A program made the translations under genes and the position numbers. DNA of 64,000 nucleotides from Romanomermis culicivorax (taxonomy: Eukaryota; Nematoda; Enoplea; Mermithida; Mermithidae), in NCBI GenBank assembly GCA_963922205.1, contig CAWUHX010000284.1, positions 248,001-312,000 on the forward strand, in the 5' to 3' direction. Every line of letters begins with the position of its first letter. Positions within the stretch are counted from its first letter, which is position 1. Below are positions 1 through 12,673 of the stretch, piece by piece. Under the pieces are notes generated by a model, which was given only the letters and a program-made list of their open reading frames with translations, was not told the origin of the DNA and ran no database searches.

Positions 1-782
1 GCCCTGTTTATTTTTGTCATAAAGACCAAATTTTATGCTTCTAGCATTTGTGGTTACTGTACAAACAGAAATTTAGTAAAAGTGGTCATTTTTCCAAAAG
101 TAAAAATTGTGAAATCATAGTAAAAGTTGTCCTATCGTGAGAAAGTTTTGTAAAGCTTTTTACCCACAATAATACTTTAAAAGTCACCCAGATTTATAAG
201 TTACACGTAATTTAAAGCCACCAACTTCTTGTTTCAATATGGGGCAAAATCTCGCCAAAATCAAGAGCTTTTGTTTTGAAATTGGAAAAAAAGCAAAATC
301 AATACAAAATCAATTCTGTCGTTGACCAGATCGAAAAACGATTAAAATTATTGGTGAAACAGAATGTAGGACACACTAAAATAGCTCTCTTGTAGTTTCC
401 AGCTGCTATATGGTTCTCGTTATTGGATCTGTTGTACTTTTCTGTTGTAAACATGTTGATTTAGTCAATTTTCCGAAATTTGTTTGCAAAAAAACTGACA
501 TTTAGTATTTTTGATTCTAGTCAGTCAATATTGGAGCAATCTGACTGAAACTTTGCATTTTTATGCCAGATGTTTTATCTATCGACGGCAGGAAACCGCA
601 TTAAAAAAGCTTCGCGCGAAAGCTATGAAAGTCAGTACCGGTCGCCTTTTTTTTGGCTCACCCTGTACAATACTTCGGCTTGAAAAAATAATTTTTTGCA
701 GCATAATGCACTAGGGTGCCAAAAATTTTTTGCAGTTTCAAATGAACCGGTAGACTTATTGGAATTTTAGGGATGCTAGGGT

Positions 783-1440
783 TTTCGATCATGGGGAATT
801 CAATGGACGTGGTCACTTTGCACAAAATTTTATCCCGGGTGTAAACAAGCGTATTTCCGTAATTTTTTCGTGGAAGATGTTTTCGACCCTATTGAATCCA
901 ATGAATGCAATCACTTTACTCAAAAAAATTATCCTAAGTGTAAACAAATTTATTTCTGCGATTTTTTGTTAAGAAGGTTTTTCGGCTATGGTGAATTCGA
1001 TGGATGCAGTCACGTCACACAAAAAATTATTTTGAATGTAAACGAGCCTATTTCAGCGATTTTTTGTGGAAGGGGGTTTCAACCGTGGGAAATTCAATGG
1101 ACGCAGTTACTTTACACGAAAAATTATCCTGAGTGTAAAACAAAGGTATTTCTGTGGTCTTTTTCCAGAAGGGGTTTTCGATGGATGTAGTCACGTCACA
1201 CGTTGGGAGGGGGGAATTCAATGGATGCGGTCACCTTACATAAAAAAATTATCCCGGGTGTAAACAAACGAATTTCCCTAATTTTTTTCGTGAAAGGAGG
1301 CTTTGTGTAAAGTGATCGCGCCTAATGAATTATCGACTACAGAGAACTCAATAGACGCGACCACTTTACACAAAAGATTATCTTAAGTGTAAACAAAATG
1401 TATTTCTGCGATTTGTGAAGGAAGGGGTTTCTGACCATAC
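783..1440 (+). repeat. Tandem repeat, unit about 98 bp
   Basis: About seven degenerate head-to-tail units share a pattern: GGGGAATTCAATGGACG, then GTCACTTTACACAAAAA, then ATCCCGGGTGTAAACAA, then a TATTTCTGCGATTTTT-like tail. A further partial set lies at 1855-1985 and inverted units occur at 23640-24210. Unit divergence implies an old array. Confidence 0.75.
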
Positions 1441-1612
1441 ATGCACAGCATAGAAATTCTGTGGGGGGTCAGCTAGGACAGGGGGTGGAATACAAAATTT
1501 TTTTTCATTCTTGATAATGAAAAGAAAGATCTCAGAGAGTCTTCTAACATCCAAGCAGCATATTCTTCAACCTATATTAGTCAGATATGTGAAACTATTT
1601 GCTTAGACAGCA
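1441..1612 (+). repeat. Dispersed repeat (copy at window end)
   Basis: The block with GATAATGAAAAGAAAG, then TCTTCTAACATCCAAGCA, then ATATGTGAAACTATTTGCTT recurs in the same orientation at 63866-64000. Divergence is modest, so this is an active or fairly recent repeat family of unknown class. Confidence 0.65.
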
Positions 1613-2773
1613 CTTTTTAAAGTTTCCATGTCACTTTTTTAGAATCAAGTATGATTTGTTTAGAAAAATTGTCAAACTACAACGTTGTTTCCATTTTTAT
1701 GACAACTTTTTTTCTCTCTTGCTCGTTTTCCTTCGTCATCTTCTCAATCATTGCTGGAAGAGTTAAATCTGCTGTGGGTCAACAAGAATCTGGTGGGGGT
1801 CAATAAAAATCTGCTGGGGGGTCAAACCCCCCCACATGCATGTATGTTTCTGACCATGGGGAATTCAACGGACACAGTCACTTCACACAAAAAATCGTTC
1901 TATGTGCAAACAAATGCATTTTTGCGGTTTTTTGGGTTGAGGGGTTCTTGTTCATGGGGAATTCAATGGAAATGATCAATTTACCTTCTGTTTAAGATGC
2001 GTTTTAAGTTCTATGCAGTTTACACATCTTTTACTCTTATTGAAAAAGTGAATTCGTAGCTTTAAGATTGTTTTTTATTCTTTCTTTTATGTGAAGATGG
2101 CCAAAATTAAAACTTCAATGTGCTTCTATGAAGGTTTTCATTCATGGTTGAAGCCCACTAAAAAAAGGTGGACTAGAATTATTAGAAAATGCCCCGACAG
2201 GGCAGAAAAAAGAAGAATATACTTGCTTGGATAGTCACCATGTTGAAGTGTGTTTTCGCCAATTTCAGGATTTTTCATATAAGTTTGTCGATTCTATAAA
2301 GATACGCGTAAGTACAAGTTGGATCAGGCAAAGTACACCGTCCTAGAGCATCTTACTGTAGCCTGGATTTGGTAGGCATACGAGTGAGCTCTCTCATCAT
2401 TATTGTTGTTATATATTTTCTGTTAGTCGCATCCCTGTGCATTTACTGTGTTTTTCAGCAGGCAGGACATTTCTTTATAACTCCGCCCACTAGGTTTGTT
2501 TTTTATAGGTTACAACAATCCCTGGACAACTCCCGCCTTTCATCCACACCTCAACATATAAATTTCAAACACAACATTGGTGAACAGCTTGGTTTGCATG
2601 CCTCGTTTCCAGGCCATTGAGCTGCATCTGACCTTTGCTTTCAAGCCTGGAAAATCGACCATGCCGCTCTTGCACCCAAGGATACCAACAAGGATTTTAT
2701 AAATCACCTACAAATATGCCGGGTGTGAAACTTACATCCCCCCAATCAACATTGCCAAGACTTTCAATGAAGC

Positions 2774-4560
2774 TTGCCCAACGCCGCATCCAACACTGCG
2801 TGCCCTACCCTGAATTTTGATCAACAACCTCCACCAAATGTACCAACTATTACACAAACTTCTGTGTCATCCTTGGTGCGCCATCCGCCTCTCAATCCCC
2901 TCATTTCTACTTTCAGCAACACTAGACCTCACAGAGGCATCATCCAACAAATGCCGCAGGTTTCCACAACCACGCCACCAATGAATCTAGCTGCGCCACC
3001 GGTTCCCAGACAGGTTTCAAACTCCGCCATTCCCAGAGACACTGGCGCATCAGCCATACCTCAAATACCGCCGCCACACATCACCACTAATATGACCACT
3101 GACTCAAATATCGACCGCACCGATTCCATGGACTCATTTGTCAATCTTGACCCACTGCTAGCCCCAGCTGCCACCCAAGTAAATACGGGTGACCACCGTA
3201 GCAGTTTAGCCATTGTCAATGCAAATAAAGTCCATAATTTCCACCTAGAAGCGTGTGATGCCCTTGAACAACTGAATACTGCTGCTGCAAGAATCACAAA
3301 CAACGTTCCGAGGGTCCAAACTATTGATGGTGCCATTTCTGATCAATTTCAAGCTCAGTAATTGCATGTTGATGTGAAATCAAAGAACAAGCTCAGGCTA
3401 CAAATGCTTCATTTGCCGCCCTTGCTGAACAAATGCAACAGTTAATTTAGACTACTACCACTGTCCCGGCAGCGTGTAACAATCCACCAATGCCTCGACC
3501 ACCGCCAGCTAGTTCCGGGTTTCACTGCGAGGATATGTGTGATATTTATATCACTAACTATACCTTCAGGGCAGCCGAGCTGGCTCTGGCCTATACCCCC
3601 CATTCACCATGAGTCAAACCAAAGGTGCCCTCAATGAACATGCTCTACAACAACAAATTTCGACGTGCCGCCCCAGGCAAAGATGAAATTCCCTGCGCAG
3701 CCCCAATTCGACCTCCACCGCACCCAGCCCACCCATTTGGATTTTTAGACTATCCTGCCAGATAATTATTATGAGAACCCACAACCTTGCTTTGATCCAC
3801 TGCCCATGTCACACTGCAAAGAAGATAGCCAAATAAAGACAATTGTCAATAATATGCACCTGCTCATTATCGATGGAAATGCTACCAACAAAGGCCTCTT
3901 CTGCTTCTTTATTCACCTCAAAAAAAGAGTTTGGATATGATGCCTCAAATCATGTAAAGATGAGCACCTTCACTGCCTGACCCGTGACACACCAAGCAAT
4001 ATGATCCAAGATATGATGCAATACGAAGATGCAAAGAATTTTCTTATGTTCCAATTAGCGCCCAATCGCAATCAAATGACTCTCAAATGCGAACTTGCAT
4101 CAATCATTTCTGAAACCAGAGAAGAACCTGCACCTTTCTTGAGTAAGGTAATGACTTATGTTCGATTATTGTATCAAGATGAAGACCAAACTTTCTGGCA
4201 CAAATAAGTCATTGAAACCTTTTTAACAAAAATGCCTGTTTTCTATCAATTGACCATCGGTGAATAAGCCAAAACCTTTATGAATGTCCAACAACTGGCC
4301 AATGCCATCTCCAAAGCTCGCAGCATTCTCAATGCCATGAAAGCCAAAATCAGCACTGCTGAGCAGTCTATCCTTGTTAAGCAGGCCATTCTGGATGCTG
4401 TGCCCTCGCAATCACCTCAGCCCTTATTTCGTGGATTTGACCATCGCCATAGTATGGATCACTCTCAAGACTGCCATCACGACCACAAGCCCTCTGCAGA
4501 CTGCTGAATTCCAGAAAACTTACCAGCCCAACCAAAAAATGTTTCTTTCCAACAACAGTG
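2774..4560 (+). pseudogene. Decayed proline-rich, possibly Gag-like coding relic
   Basis: A proline/threonine/asparagine-rich open frame (2774-3361, about 195 aa) is followed by further coding-like pieces in shifting frames: a segment at 4001-4207 that is polar and helix-prone, and one at 4280-4507 rich in Ala, Lys and Gln. Base composition here is distinctly richer in C than the surroundings, as expected of former coding sequence. A long disordered Pro-rich part followed by a helical domain resembles retrotransposon Gag in outline only; no zinc knuckle, protease or reverse transcriptase is visible nearby. Frameshifts and stops between the pieces mean it cannot encode one protein now. The identity is uncertain. 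Confidence 0.35.
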
Positions 4561-4920
4561 AGTAGAAGTTCTCCTAGAGCAATTGATCGAATGTTGGGAT
4601 CGCGAGCATGAGGAAAGCCAATCTGGCTATCATCGGAATGACCACCAATCCCATTCTTTTTTACCTCTGAATTCTTTTGGAGACGGCTTTATGTCCATTG
4701 AAAATGGAAAAAGCATAAAATATCAATCTTTTTTTGGCAAATGTGATCATTAAAAAATGTGAAAATGTTGTTGATATTCATGTTTTTTATGTAATAAAAC
4801 TTTCACAAATATATTTGTTCAACATAAAAAATTCTCTGTGTTAAGAAAATATGTTAATAATGTTTTTTGATCAAAGTTTTCAGGAAATTGAATCTATTTT
4901 CAAACATTGGAATTGACGGG

Positions 4921-5475
4921 CATGTAATATACAGTATGCACAAGTTTGAGTTCACATGTAAAGTATCCCTAGAGTATGCACAAGTTCAAATTCACATGTA
5001 TAGTATGCTTAGGGTAAGAAAAAATTCGAATTTACACTTTAACTATGTCTGCAGTAAGAAAAGTTAGAATTTACATGTACAGTATGCCTACAGTACAAAA
5101 AGTTCAAATTTACATGCAAAGTTTGCCTAAAGTGAGAAAAGTTCAAATTTACATGCAAAGTATGCCTACAGTATGAGCAAGTCCGAATTTACATGCAAAG
5201 TATGGCTACAGTACGAACAAGTTTGAAATACACGCAAAGCATGCCTACAGTAAGAAGAGTTCGAATTTACACATATACAGTATGTCTACAATAAGAACAA
5301 GTTAGAATTTACATGCAAAGCATGCCTACAGTAAGAAAAGTTTGAATTTACATGTATACAGTATGCCTACAATAAGAACAAGTTCGAAATTACATGCGAG
5401 ATATGCCTACGGTAAAAAACGTTTAAATTTACACACAAAACATGCCTACAATATGGACAAGTTCGACTTAAAAGG
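4921..5475 (+). repeat. Minisatellite, unit about 39 bp
   Basis: Roughly 14 degenerate units alternate the words AGTATGCCTACAGTA, AGAAAAGTTCGAATTT and ACATGCAA. Units vary by substitution (GAAAAGTT versus GAACAAGTT) more than by length. No gene is seen in it. Confidence 0.85.
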
Positions 5476-5563
5476 TAAGTATTCCTACAGTATGATCATA
5501 TTACATTGCGTTAGTGTGAATTACATTTTTATATTTTATTGCTACATTTTTTTATACATTCTA

Positions 5564-5674
5564 TTATACCTTGTTTTTTAGGAACAGCATGGCTACAGTA
5601 GGGTTTTCTATTGCAAGTACTTATCTCAACTGTGTAAACATTTATGTAGCTCTGCTGTTCCCGAAAAAACAAGG
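5564..5674. repeat. Hairpin-forming inverted repeat
   Basis: ACCTTGTTTTTTAGGAACAGC near 5566 pairs with GCTGTTCCCGAAAAAACAAGGT near 5652, separated by about 65 bp containing CTACAGTA. It directly abuts the minisatellite. It may be the end of a small transposon or a foldback relic. Confidence 0.6.
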
Positions 5675-7254
5675 TATAGCTGAAGTTCAGTCATTATTTA
5701 ATGTAATAAGACACATATATAATGAAACATCATGATGTTTCATTAAGTTCATTATCATACACCCTAAGCTCCTTGAAACCTTGTAAGACATTAGAGTTGG
5801 TCCACTACACAGTTAAACGCTATTTCCATTATCACGAGTTACAACACATGGGTATACGGAAAAGACAGCTGCCTGAATTATTGTGTCATTGACGCCTATG
5901 CTTAACTGTGTCAGGGATCAAGTTGCCTTCAGATCTTTCGATCTGGTTCAGCCAAAATTTACATTAGAATGAAACAAAAAAATCGTATTTGCATTTTCAA
6001 ATACTCTATCCAGGGGATCATTTCGAACTTGATATCTTAATTCATTTGATTCGCAGATCAATTCTTTGAGCAAAAATCGCTAGAAAGCATGTTTTTTCAT
6101 GTTTTTAAATATGAAACCATTACAAGTTTGTTTCAAGTGATCAGACTAGCTCGCGCATCTGCTCCTACATATAAGCTACCTATAACATTTTACAGCATGA
6201 AAAATGGTTGATCCATTCGATCTCCAGATATTGTTGAACATTTGCCTTATATGTTAATGTACAGGGAAAAACTTCATTATGCTAATTAAAATTCAACCAA
6301 TTAAAATTAAAAAATTTCCAAAAAACCCATTTGAGATTATGTGTAAACATATTCAGGAAACATGCTAAAAACTTCTGATGTTGAGTCAGTAAGGCGGAAT
6401 TTTTCTGGGACTGATTGAACTAACCCATCCTATATATATGGAAGCTCGGGGCATGGGCGCATTTTGCCAATGCCTTTTCTTTCAGGGGGAGTCACACACT
6501 GCCATGTGCTTCCCGATAAATGTATCACATGTGGTAGGCAAGGGCCACCTGGAAAATGCAGTGAACTCTGACTTATTTCCATGAGTATGCCTTCTTCAGA
6601 GATGTGCAGCTCCCCAAACGGTATGAAAATTCTCATGATGAAAATTTGACCAATACAATAAAAATGCATGAGCTATAAAATAAGAAAGTAACATTCTGGG
6701 CTATCCAATGGGAAGTTGCTCAGGAGTGCCCATAAAAATTTTTTTTTCAATTTTGATGACCCATTTTCGACACTGGAAACTTAATGATAAAGTGTAATAT
6801 GCAATGATTTACTGTAAATATTACATCACAAAAGAGCTTATTCTCTCCTCTGCAAATAAGATCAATTCGATCCCAAAATATCACTTAGCTAGCAAGAACA
6901 CTGCAAAATGCTAAAAATAGATGAATTTTCAAACTTTGGCATACTGTAACGGTATGAATTTTCGTTTTCGAGCAAAACCAATGATACCATGGAATCTACC
7001 TCAAATATCTCATTTTGAGATATGATTAATTTTCAACTTATCATAGGGAAAGTATAACCTCTCAGAAACCATGTCTTAAATTGTACTGATGCAGTTACAT
7101 AGTACATAAATTATAGATATGGATACCTACATAAAGAGCCTCAGAGTAGATAAAGAAAGACAAGATGTAATAAAGTTTAAGAAAAAGAACAAATAAAGAT
7201 AAATTTGTAGACCAAAAAGATGAAAAAATGGAAGAATCAGTTTAGCTTTGATTT
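5675..7254. other. No gene recognised
   Basis: AT-rich DNA without a convincing open frame. The part around 6920-7075 weakly resembles 59165-59330 (shared CTTTGGCAT..CTGTA and AACTTATCAT words and a CTCAGA word), suggesting an old dispersed repeat. Confidence 0.4.
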
Positions 7255-7450
7255 TATGATGCATCGAATGCCAAGTTGGCAATGGATGCCAAGTTAGGAC
7301 AGACGCCTTGTTGGGATTTTTTCCTTCAATACTGGACACCAAGTTGAGACAGATGTCAAGTTAGGATGGACGCCAAGTTGAGATTTCTATATTTAGTTTT
7401 TAATATAGCATTGGACGCCAAGTTAGGATGGACACCAAGTTGGGACCACC
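7255..7450 (+). repeat. Short degenerate minisatellite
   Basis: The word (A/G)GACGCCAAGTTGGGA and variants recurs about nine times with irregular spacing, interrupted by unrelated DNA near 7380-7410. Confidence 0.65.
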
Positions 7451-7765
7451 AACAAAGTGGGATAGAATGGTTACAATAACAAAATGTGGCACACTTATGT
7501 TATTGCTGATGGGGTATTCCAGTGTAAAGCAATGTTATATGCAAAAAATATGAGCAATAACCTAATGAAAATAATGAAATCATCAAATCAGAGACAGAAG
7601 TATAGGAATTAGAAAAAACAAGATAATAGATAGTATTCTTTTACTCACATTATACACAATGAACTTCAGTGAATGCAATCCTGTTTTAAGTATTAAATTG
7701 AAAAAATCAATTGTTCAATGCCAATCAAACACAAATCCAGGAAGAATTTACAAATTTCGAAAAAA

Positions 7766-9250
7766 ATGACGAAGATCCCTCCAAATAGCCAAGTTACAAA
7801 ATATTGGATCTGTTTAGAATGCAAGCAACCTTTGAAAAATGGCAAGCAAAATCAGAAAGAAAAAACTGTCAAATTACCATCCACAACAATCAAATAACCA
7901 AAGATCTTGACTTGTGTTATCACACATTTTGTACAGGTAAGTTTTGTGATTTTGGTGAATGAATAAAGCACACATATAATATCAAAATTCTGAAATCTTT
8001 AACACTACAATCTTTCATTCAAATTACTACTGTTCTACCTGTAGGGAAGAGCTTCAGTCTAATCAATGCCCAGAATCTCAATCAAGAAGCACAAGAACAT
8101 TGAAAAATTGGTATGAAACGATCACTAGAAGCCTATATTAGCATGAATCCTAAGGTGGTGAAATGGTTTCAAGATGTTGAACAAGCTGAGTAAGTGGAAG
8201 AAAACTTGCGGGATTATAAATCCATGAAGTTCCGATTACGTAAATGGTCAAGAAAAGGGTGTTTACCAGTCGAAGACATCTACAATCTACCATGGAAATA
8301 TCAAGTGATAAGAATTCTTAGTTTTGCACAATTGAAAAGTCACAAACCATTGCAACAATCAGACGTCATAATTAAACAAACTATTTTTTTCAAACGCTAA
8401 TAAATTGAAAAATGAATAAATATGTACCACCCTCAAAGTAGTGTACACAAAGCTGTTACTGTAGGAATTTTTACTCAAAAAATAGTAGGGATTAGTTGAA
8501 TAGGGTGTCAAATTCTGAATCAAATATGATATAGCAAAAAATTGTAAAAATATGAAATAGAACTTGCTTTCCATTTTTGATGTACAAAATTTTCAAGACA
8601 AGCAGGAAATAAACACCCAATTTTTATAGGTGACTGAATGTGGTCAATTTGCTGCAGAAGAATCATCATTTTTTCACGAATGGTAATTATTTTGTGCCAG
8701 CCAAGATGAAAGGATCGTGGCATTCATGTCCAATCAAGATGCTAGCATGATTTTCGACTCTGGCCACTTTATCATGGATGGAACATTCAAAGTTAGTCCA
8801 GATGGATTTACTCAACTGTATACAATCTATGGCTGGGGAGCATTTCAGTTTGAAGCCATACCCATTTGCCATGCATTAATGTGCTGAAAAACAGCTGATT
8901 CCTAAGTCTATTTGTTGACTGAAATACAAAATAATTTGATGGAAAACCATAATGGTAATACTGTAGTTGTGAATCACATTTGAAACTATAACTTTAAGTG
9001 AATTTAAATCATTTTCTAGGTATTGGCGCTTTAAGATTCATTCACACAGACTTTGAAATGGCAGCCTACAATGCAATTTAAATGGTTTTTTGTGAAGTTA
9101 GCATCAAAGGTTGCAATGTTGATTTTTTCCAGGCTTTGAAGCGAAAAATACAACAGCTCAGCCTATGCAATTTTTGGAATGGTGAAAGACTCATTGGAGA
9201 ATGGATCCGCTGCCTCAAAGCTTTAGTAATGTTACCAGCTTGACTTATTC
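7766..9250 (+). pseudogene. MULE (Mutator-like) transposase relic
   Basis: The strongest evidence is the catalytic-core region at about 8745-9235: translated pieces read MDGTFKVSP, LYTIYGW, a PICHALM segment, then TDFEMAAYNAI and a CNVDFFQALKRKIQ segment, in the order of a MULE DDE domain. Upstream, 7766-7930 encodes a Cys-containing stretch (YWICLECKQ) like the DNA-binding domain at the start of these proteins, followed by an intron-like GT-AG block (about 7937-8042) and an RKWSRKG helix-rich part. Several in-frame stops and frameshifts break it, so it is dead. The terminal repeats of the parent element were not located. Confidence 0.7.
8430..8580 (+). repeat. Dispersed repeat, four copies in window
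   Basis: The pattern ACACAAAG, TACTCAAAAAATAGTA, TTAGTT, then AATATGAAAT..ACTTGCTTTC also occurs at 61270-61450 and 61530-61690 in the same orientation and inverted around 52690-52900. Within this copy it interrupts the MULE relic. Its class is unknown. Confidence 0.55.
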
Positions 9251-10158
9251 AAAGTTCATTTGGAATGATTTTGAGAAATCCGCCAGATACTGGTGACCAA
9301 GTACAGATACTGGTGATCAAGTTTAAGGCATGGTGTTTATGTTTCTAAACCTAGGGATGAAGTCTATGTCAATTCAGATAATCATATTCACAATGCCAGT
9401 TTGAATTAAAAACTTTGAGGAGCATAATTTCCAACTGCATGTTTTCCAATTTTTAATGAATGAAATTCATCATTTTTTACAGTATATGCATCATCTAAGC
9501 CTAATACTTTGTCTCTCATAACGAAATCCTGCCTACATTATTCAATTTAAAAAGTAAATATAACTTCTTACTTTATTCCTCATCAGAAATAAGTAGACCT
9601 ATGTATGGCTAATCAGTAGAATCCTCATGTGGATGCAGATAAGAGATATGGTCTATAAGGTTCATGTGGATATGGATGGTGGATACAGAATCCACATATC
9701 CACTGTCTAATCAGCAGATTAAAATGACAGTATCTACACTTTTTAGGTGGACATTAAAGTCTAATTAGCTGATGCAGAAAATGATGGAATCTGCCTTCTT
9801 CAAGTCTGAAAGGTGGATATGCTTGGCCGATGGCAGATATTTTTTCCAAATTTGTCAGTGGGTTTGCTCAACTCCAAAATTTTTTTGGTGGATATGAATG
9901 ACTAAAAAGCGGATTTTGGAAAAACTGATGGATCTGCAGCCACCACCTGCATTGTGTCTAAATAGTAAATGAATTTGTCGGATATCTGAATATTGAATTT
10001 GTCATGATTTTTGTATGCTTTTATAGCTTTCTAAATTGAAAAAATATTAAATTAAATTATAAATTGAAATATAAATCAAATTATAAATATAAAAAATAAG
10101 TAAACAATTAATTAAAAATTTAAAAGAATTAATAAATCGTTCATTTTAACAACTAATT
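9251..10158. other. No gene; degenerate repeats
   Basis: Contains partly palindromic words such as GTGGATATGGATGG and CCACATATCCAC (about 9660-9705) and several AATCAGCAGATT-like words, then an AT-rich run with TAAATTATAAAT motifs. Nothing protein-coding is supported. Confidence 0.4.
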
Positions 10159-10365
10159 TATTAGAAAATGCTCTGATGGGGCAGAAAAAAGAAGAATATA
10201 CTTGCTTGGATAGTTGACAAGCAAGAAAAAGGATTGAACTAGATTTTTGAGAACTTGGGTTAAAGTTCTAAAAAATTCTCTTTCCTTATATTGGATTTTC
10301 ACTCTTTCTCAAAAAAATTTTCCATGTCTGTGAAGAAGTATATTCTGTAGAATCGTACATTTTGT
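10159..10365 (+). repeat. Continuation of the inverted-repeat left arm
   Basis: Matches the reverse complement of about 23250-23460, carrying on the alignment that stops at 2235. The first 54 bp (10159-10213) duplicate 2183-2235, so the 2236-10158 block sits between direct repeats inside the former arm. Confidence 0.65.
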
Positions 10366-12667
10366 CCTTCCGCTGGCATCAACTACAGTAAAATTTTTCT
10401 GTATGAAAATAATATGCACATGATTTCAAATGTAAAGAAAAGGTAAACCAATAGCTTTCTAATTGCCGTTGGATTCGAAACTCCTGCCTCTCACATCTGC
10501 TGAAAAATAGTGAGGCAGGCATATTATAGTCATTTTCAGAACTATAAAAAAACCTGGGGTTGGTTGCACTAATCCAACATGTGGATAATTTCAACATCAG
10601 GATTAAATTGATGATCCTGAGTTTGAGCTAATTGTAAAATAATCTTACTTTAGGGTTATCTACTACTGAGGTGTAAGTTCGAGTATGAGAATTGCAGACA
10701 TTTTTATATTTATTTGCTTTAGAGATAAGAAAATTAAATGAAAATGTTAGTACAAGTCACTTTTTTGCTTGAAGTTATCTTCTGCTCTAGCTCAGACCCC
10801 TTTAGTACAACTGGGCCTTGGTTACAGTCATTGGGAACCACTCTGCAAATGGGAGAGCAGGGTAAAGCATACAAAAATGCTCCTGATTCAGCCCCACCTA
10901 TATTAGTGGTGGGGCCAAATCCCGTACCCGATTCTCCCCGACTACTCTCACTCCCACAGCAACAGTATGACTTTTTTAAAAGCAGGACCAGAGTGACAGA
11001 GATGGATGAAATTGCTTCCCGTCTGTCATCCCACAAAAAGTGCTACTCCTGCTAATTTCAGTTCAAATCCAAAAACTGTCAATGACACTATTTTGTTGAA
11101 TAGTTAAATAGAAGAGAATAAATTTGTTTATAGTTGTAAGGAAAAGTGTATTATTGTGTCTTTTATTGTATTATGATTTTTTGACAAACTGCAGACAGAT
11201 AAAATTTCATTACTCAAAACGATAGTATTCCCAAATGACTACATTTATATCACAAAATCTTATTAAAAAACCTATTAGGAAAATACTCCAATATGAAAGT
11301 AGTTGGCAAGTAACCACATTTTGTAACCAGACATATGACATTACGGAAAACCCACATAATTAGATTTTCAAGATGCAATTTAAGAAAACAGATGATAACT
11401 CAAAATATCCCTGTAAAAAGGGCAGCTCATTCTTTGAAAAGTTGACTTTCCCTGTTCTCATATATTTTTTGACGTTTTACAATTTATTGTAACCTATATA
11501 TATATTTTGCTTGATTAGCTATTAAAATGGTTTCAAGTAAGTTGTTGTTAGATATTGCATCCCACTTCGGCTCAGAAAACCTATGCTACAAAGGATCTGC
11601 TCCATTCCTATTGCCTGTGCCTTGACATAGGTTATAATCAGTAGAACTTACAGAGTGAATTCTATGTGATATGTTATATAAAATGAGTGAATTAAACATA
11701 TCTTGCACAATAAATTTAGTTCTAAGAAGACTTTGTGCTGTAACTTTTTCTCTAAAAAAGCTGAGTGGAATTTTATGTGCCACTTTCCCACAGTTGATTC
11801 CTGTTTTATTGGCACTGAATTTATAAAAAAAACCCTCAACGTAGTTAGAAGCACACATGAGTGAGGGAAGACATGGGGGTACAAACTGCCTCAAAGGTTT
11901 TGAAACTGGAAAATTTGTTAGGAAAAAAATTTTTTTGTCAACGTTTTTTGAATTTGTTGTCTAAAAATGTCAGGAGCAAATGACAAAATCAGAAAATGAA
12001 TTTTTCTAAAGTTTTATTTTAAATGGAAACTACTTATTTAAAAATTACTTTTATGGGTGTAAATCAACCGAGGCACCATAAATCGTATTATAATGATTGA
12101 ATACAAAAGTAAATGTAATTGATAAACATGCAATTCTTAAATTCCACAGAAGAAATTCAAAGCTAACTTATGTATAAAAACTGAAACTTATTATTAAAAG
12201 ATTGGTATCTATAGAAAACTGATAGCATTAAGTTATATGGAGAAGGTTTTCAGGGTAGTTGATTAGGGTAGTTTAAGGTGTGGTTAAAAATTAAGCTTGG
12301 TTTTATCAAAGTTAGATAAGAATAGAATGTTGGATTGAATATTCTTCTTAGCAGTTGCTAAGAAGAATAGTTAAACGACACATAAGGGCCAAACTGCATT
12401 AGCTAAGGCTAATGAATCAACCACATACGCTTATTATAAGAGTGGTAAGTTTAGGATTAATGTATTGACGTAAATGGGCCAGAGCTTGGGACTTTTGAGA
12501 CAGTTGTGTTAAGAACCAGTTAGGGGGTTACAAATATTGTCTAGAAATAATAATAAAATAAATCAATTAATCATAATAAAACTACAGTAAACTTTATCTA
12601 GGAAAAATGATTCTTCTTTACTAATAAAAAGGGCCAGCCTTGTACTCTCCTCAAAATTTCGGAGATC
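10366..12667. other. No convincing gene
   Basis: An open frame at 10738-11055 begins with a hydrophobic stretch and is richer in GC than its flanks, but it has no recognisable domain. The rest is AT-rich without supported features. Confidence 0.35.
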
Positions 12668-12673
12668 CACATG
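12668..12673. repeat. Target site duplication of Polinton copy 1, left
   Basis: CACATG directly precedes the left terminus and is repeated exactly at 23229-23234 after the right terminus. A 6-bp duplication is characteristic of Polinton/Maverick integration. Confidence 0.93.

Larger units (their letters stand above)
640..2235 (+). repeat. Left arm of a large inverted repeat
   Basis: This stretch matches the reverse complement of 23400-24310 over most of its length, including the block around 1955-2170 (ending in a CTTCTATGAAGG word) and the tandem units within. The two arms face each other across about 20 kb. They could be ends of one very large element or two independent insertions of one repeat family. 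No protein-coding capacity is convincing; short open frames here are translations of repeat units. Confidence 0.7.

Noticed and set aside
870-1263. Short open frames that resemble each other and the frame at 23863-24318
   Set aside because: They are translations of a 98-bp tandem repeat in several frames.
4921-5475. A possible CRISPR-like array
   Set aside because: Units are degenerate and contiguous, without unique spacers; it is a minisatellite in a eukaryotic context.
10738-11055. 105-aa plus-strand open frame with a hydrophobic start, and an overlapping minus-strand frame
   Set aside because: No domain, no splice context, and both strands are open in this stretch, which reduces the coding evidence.
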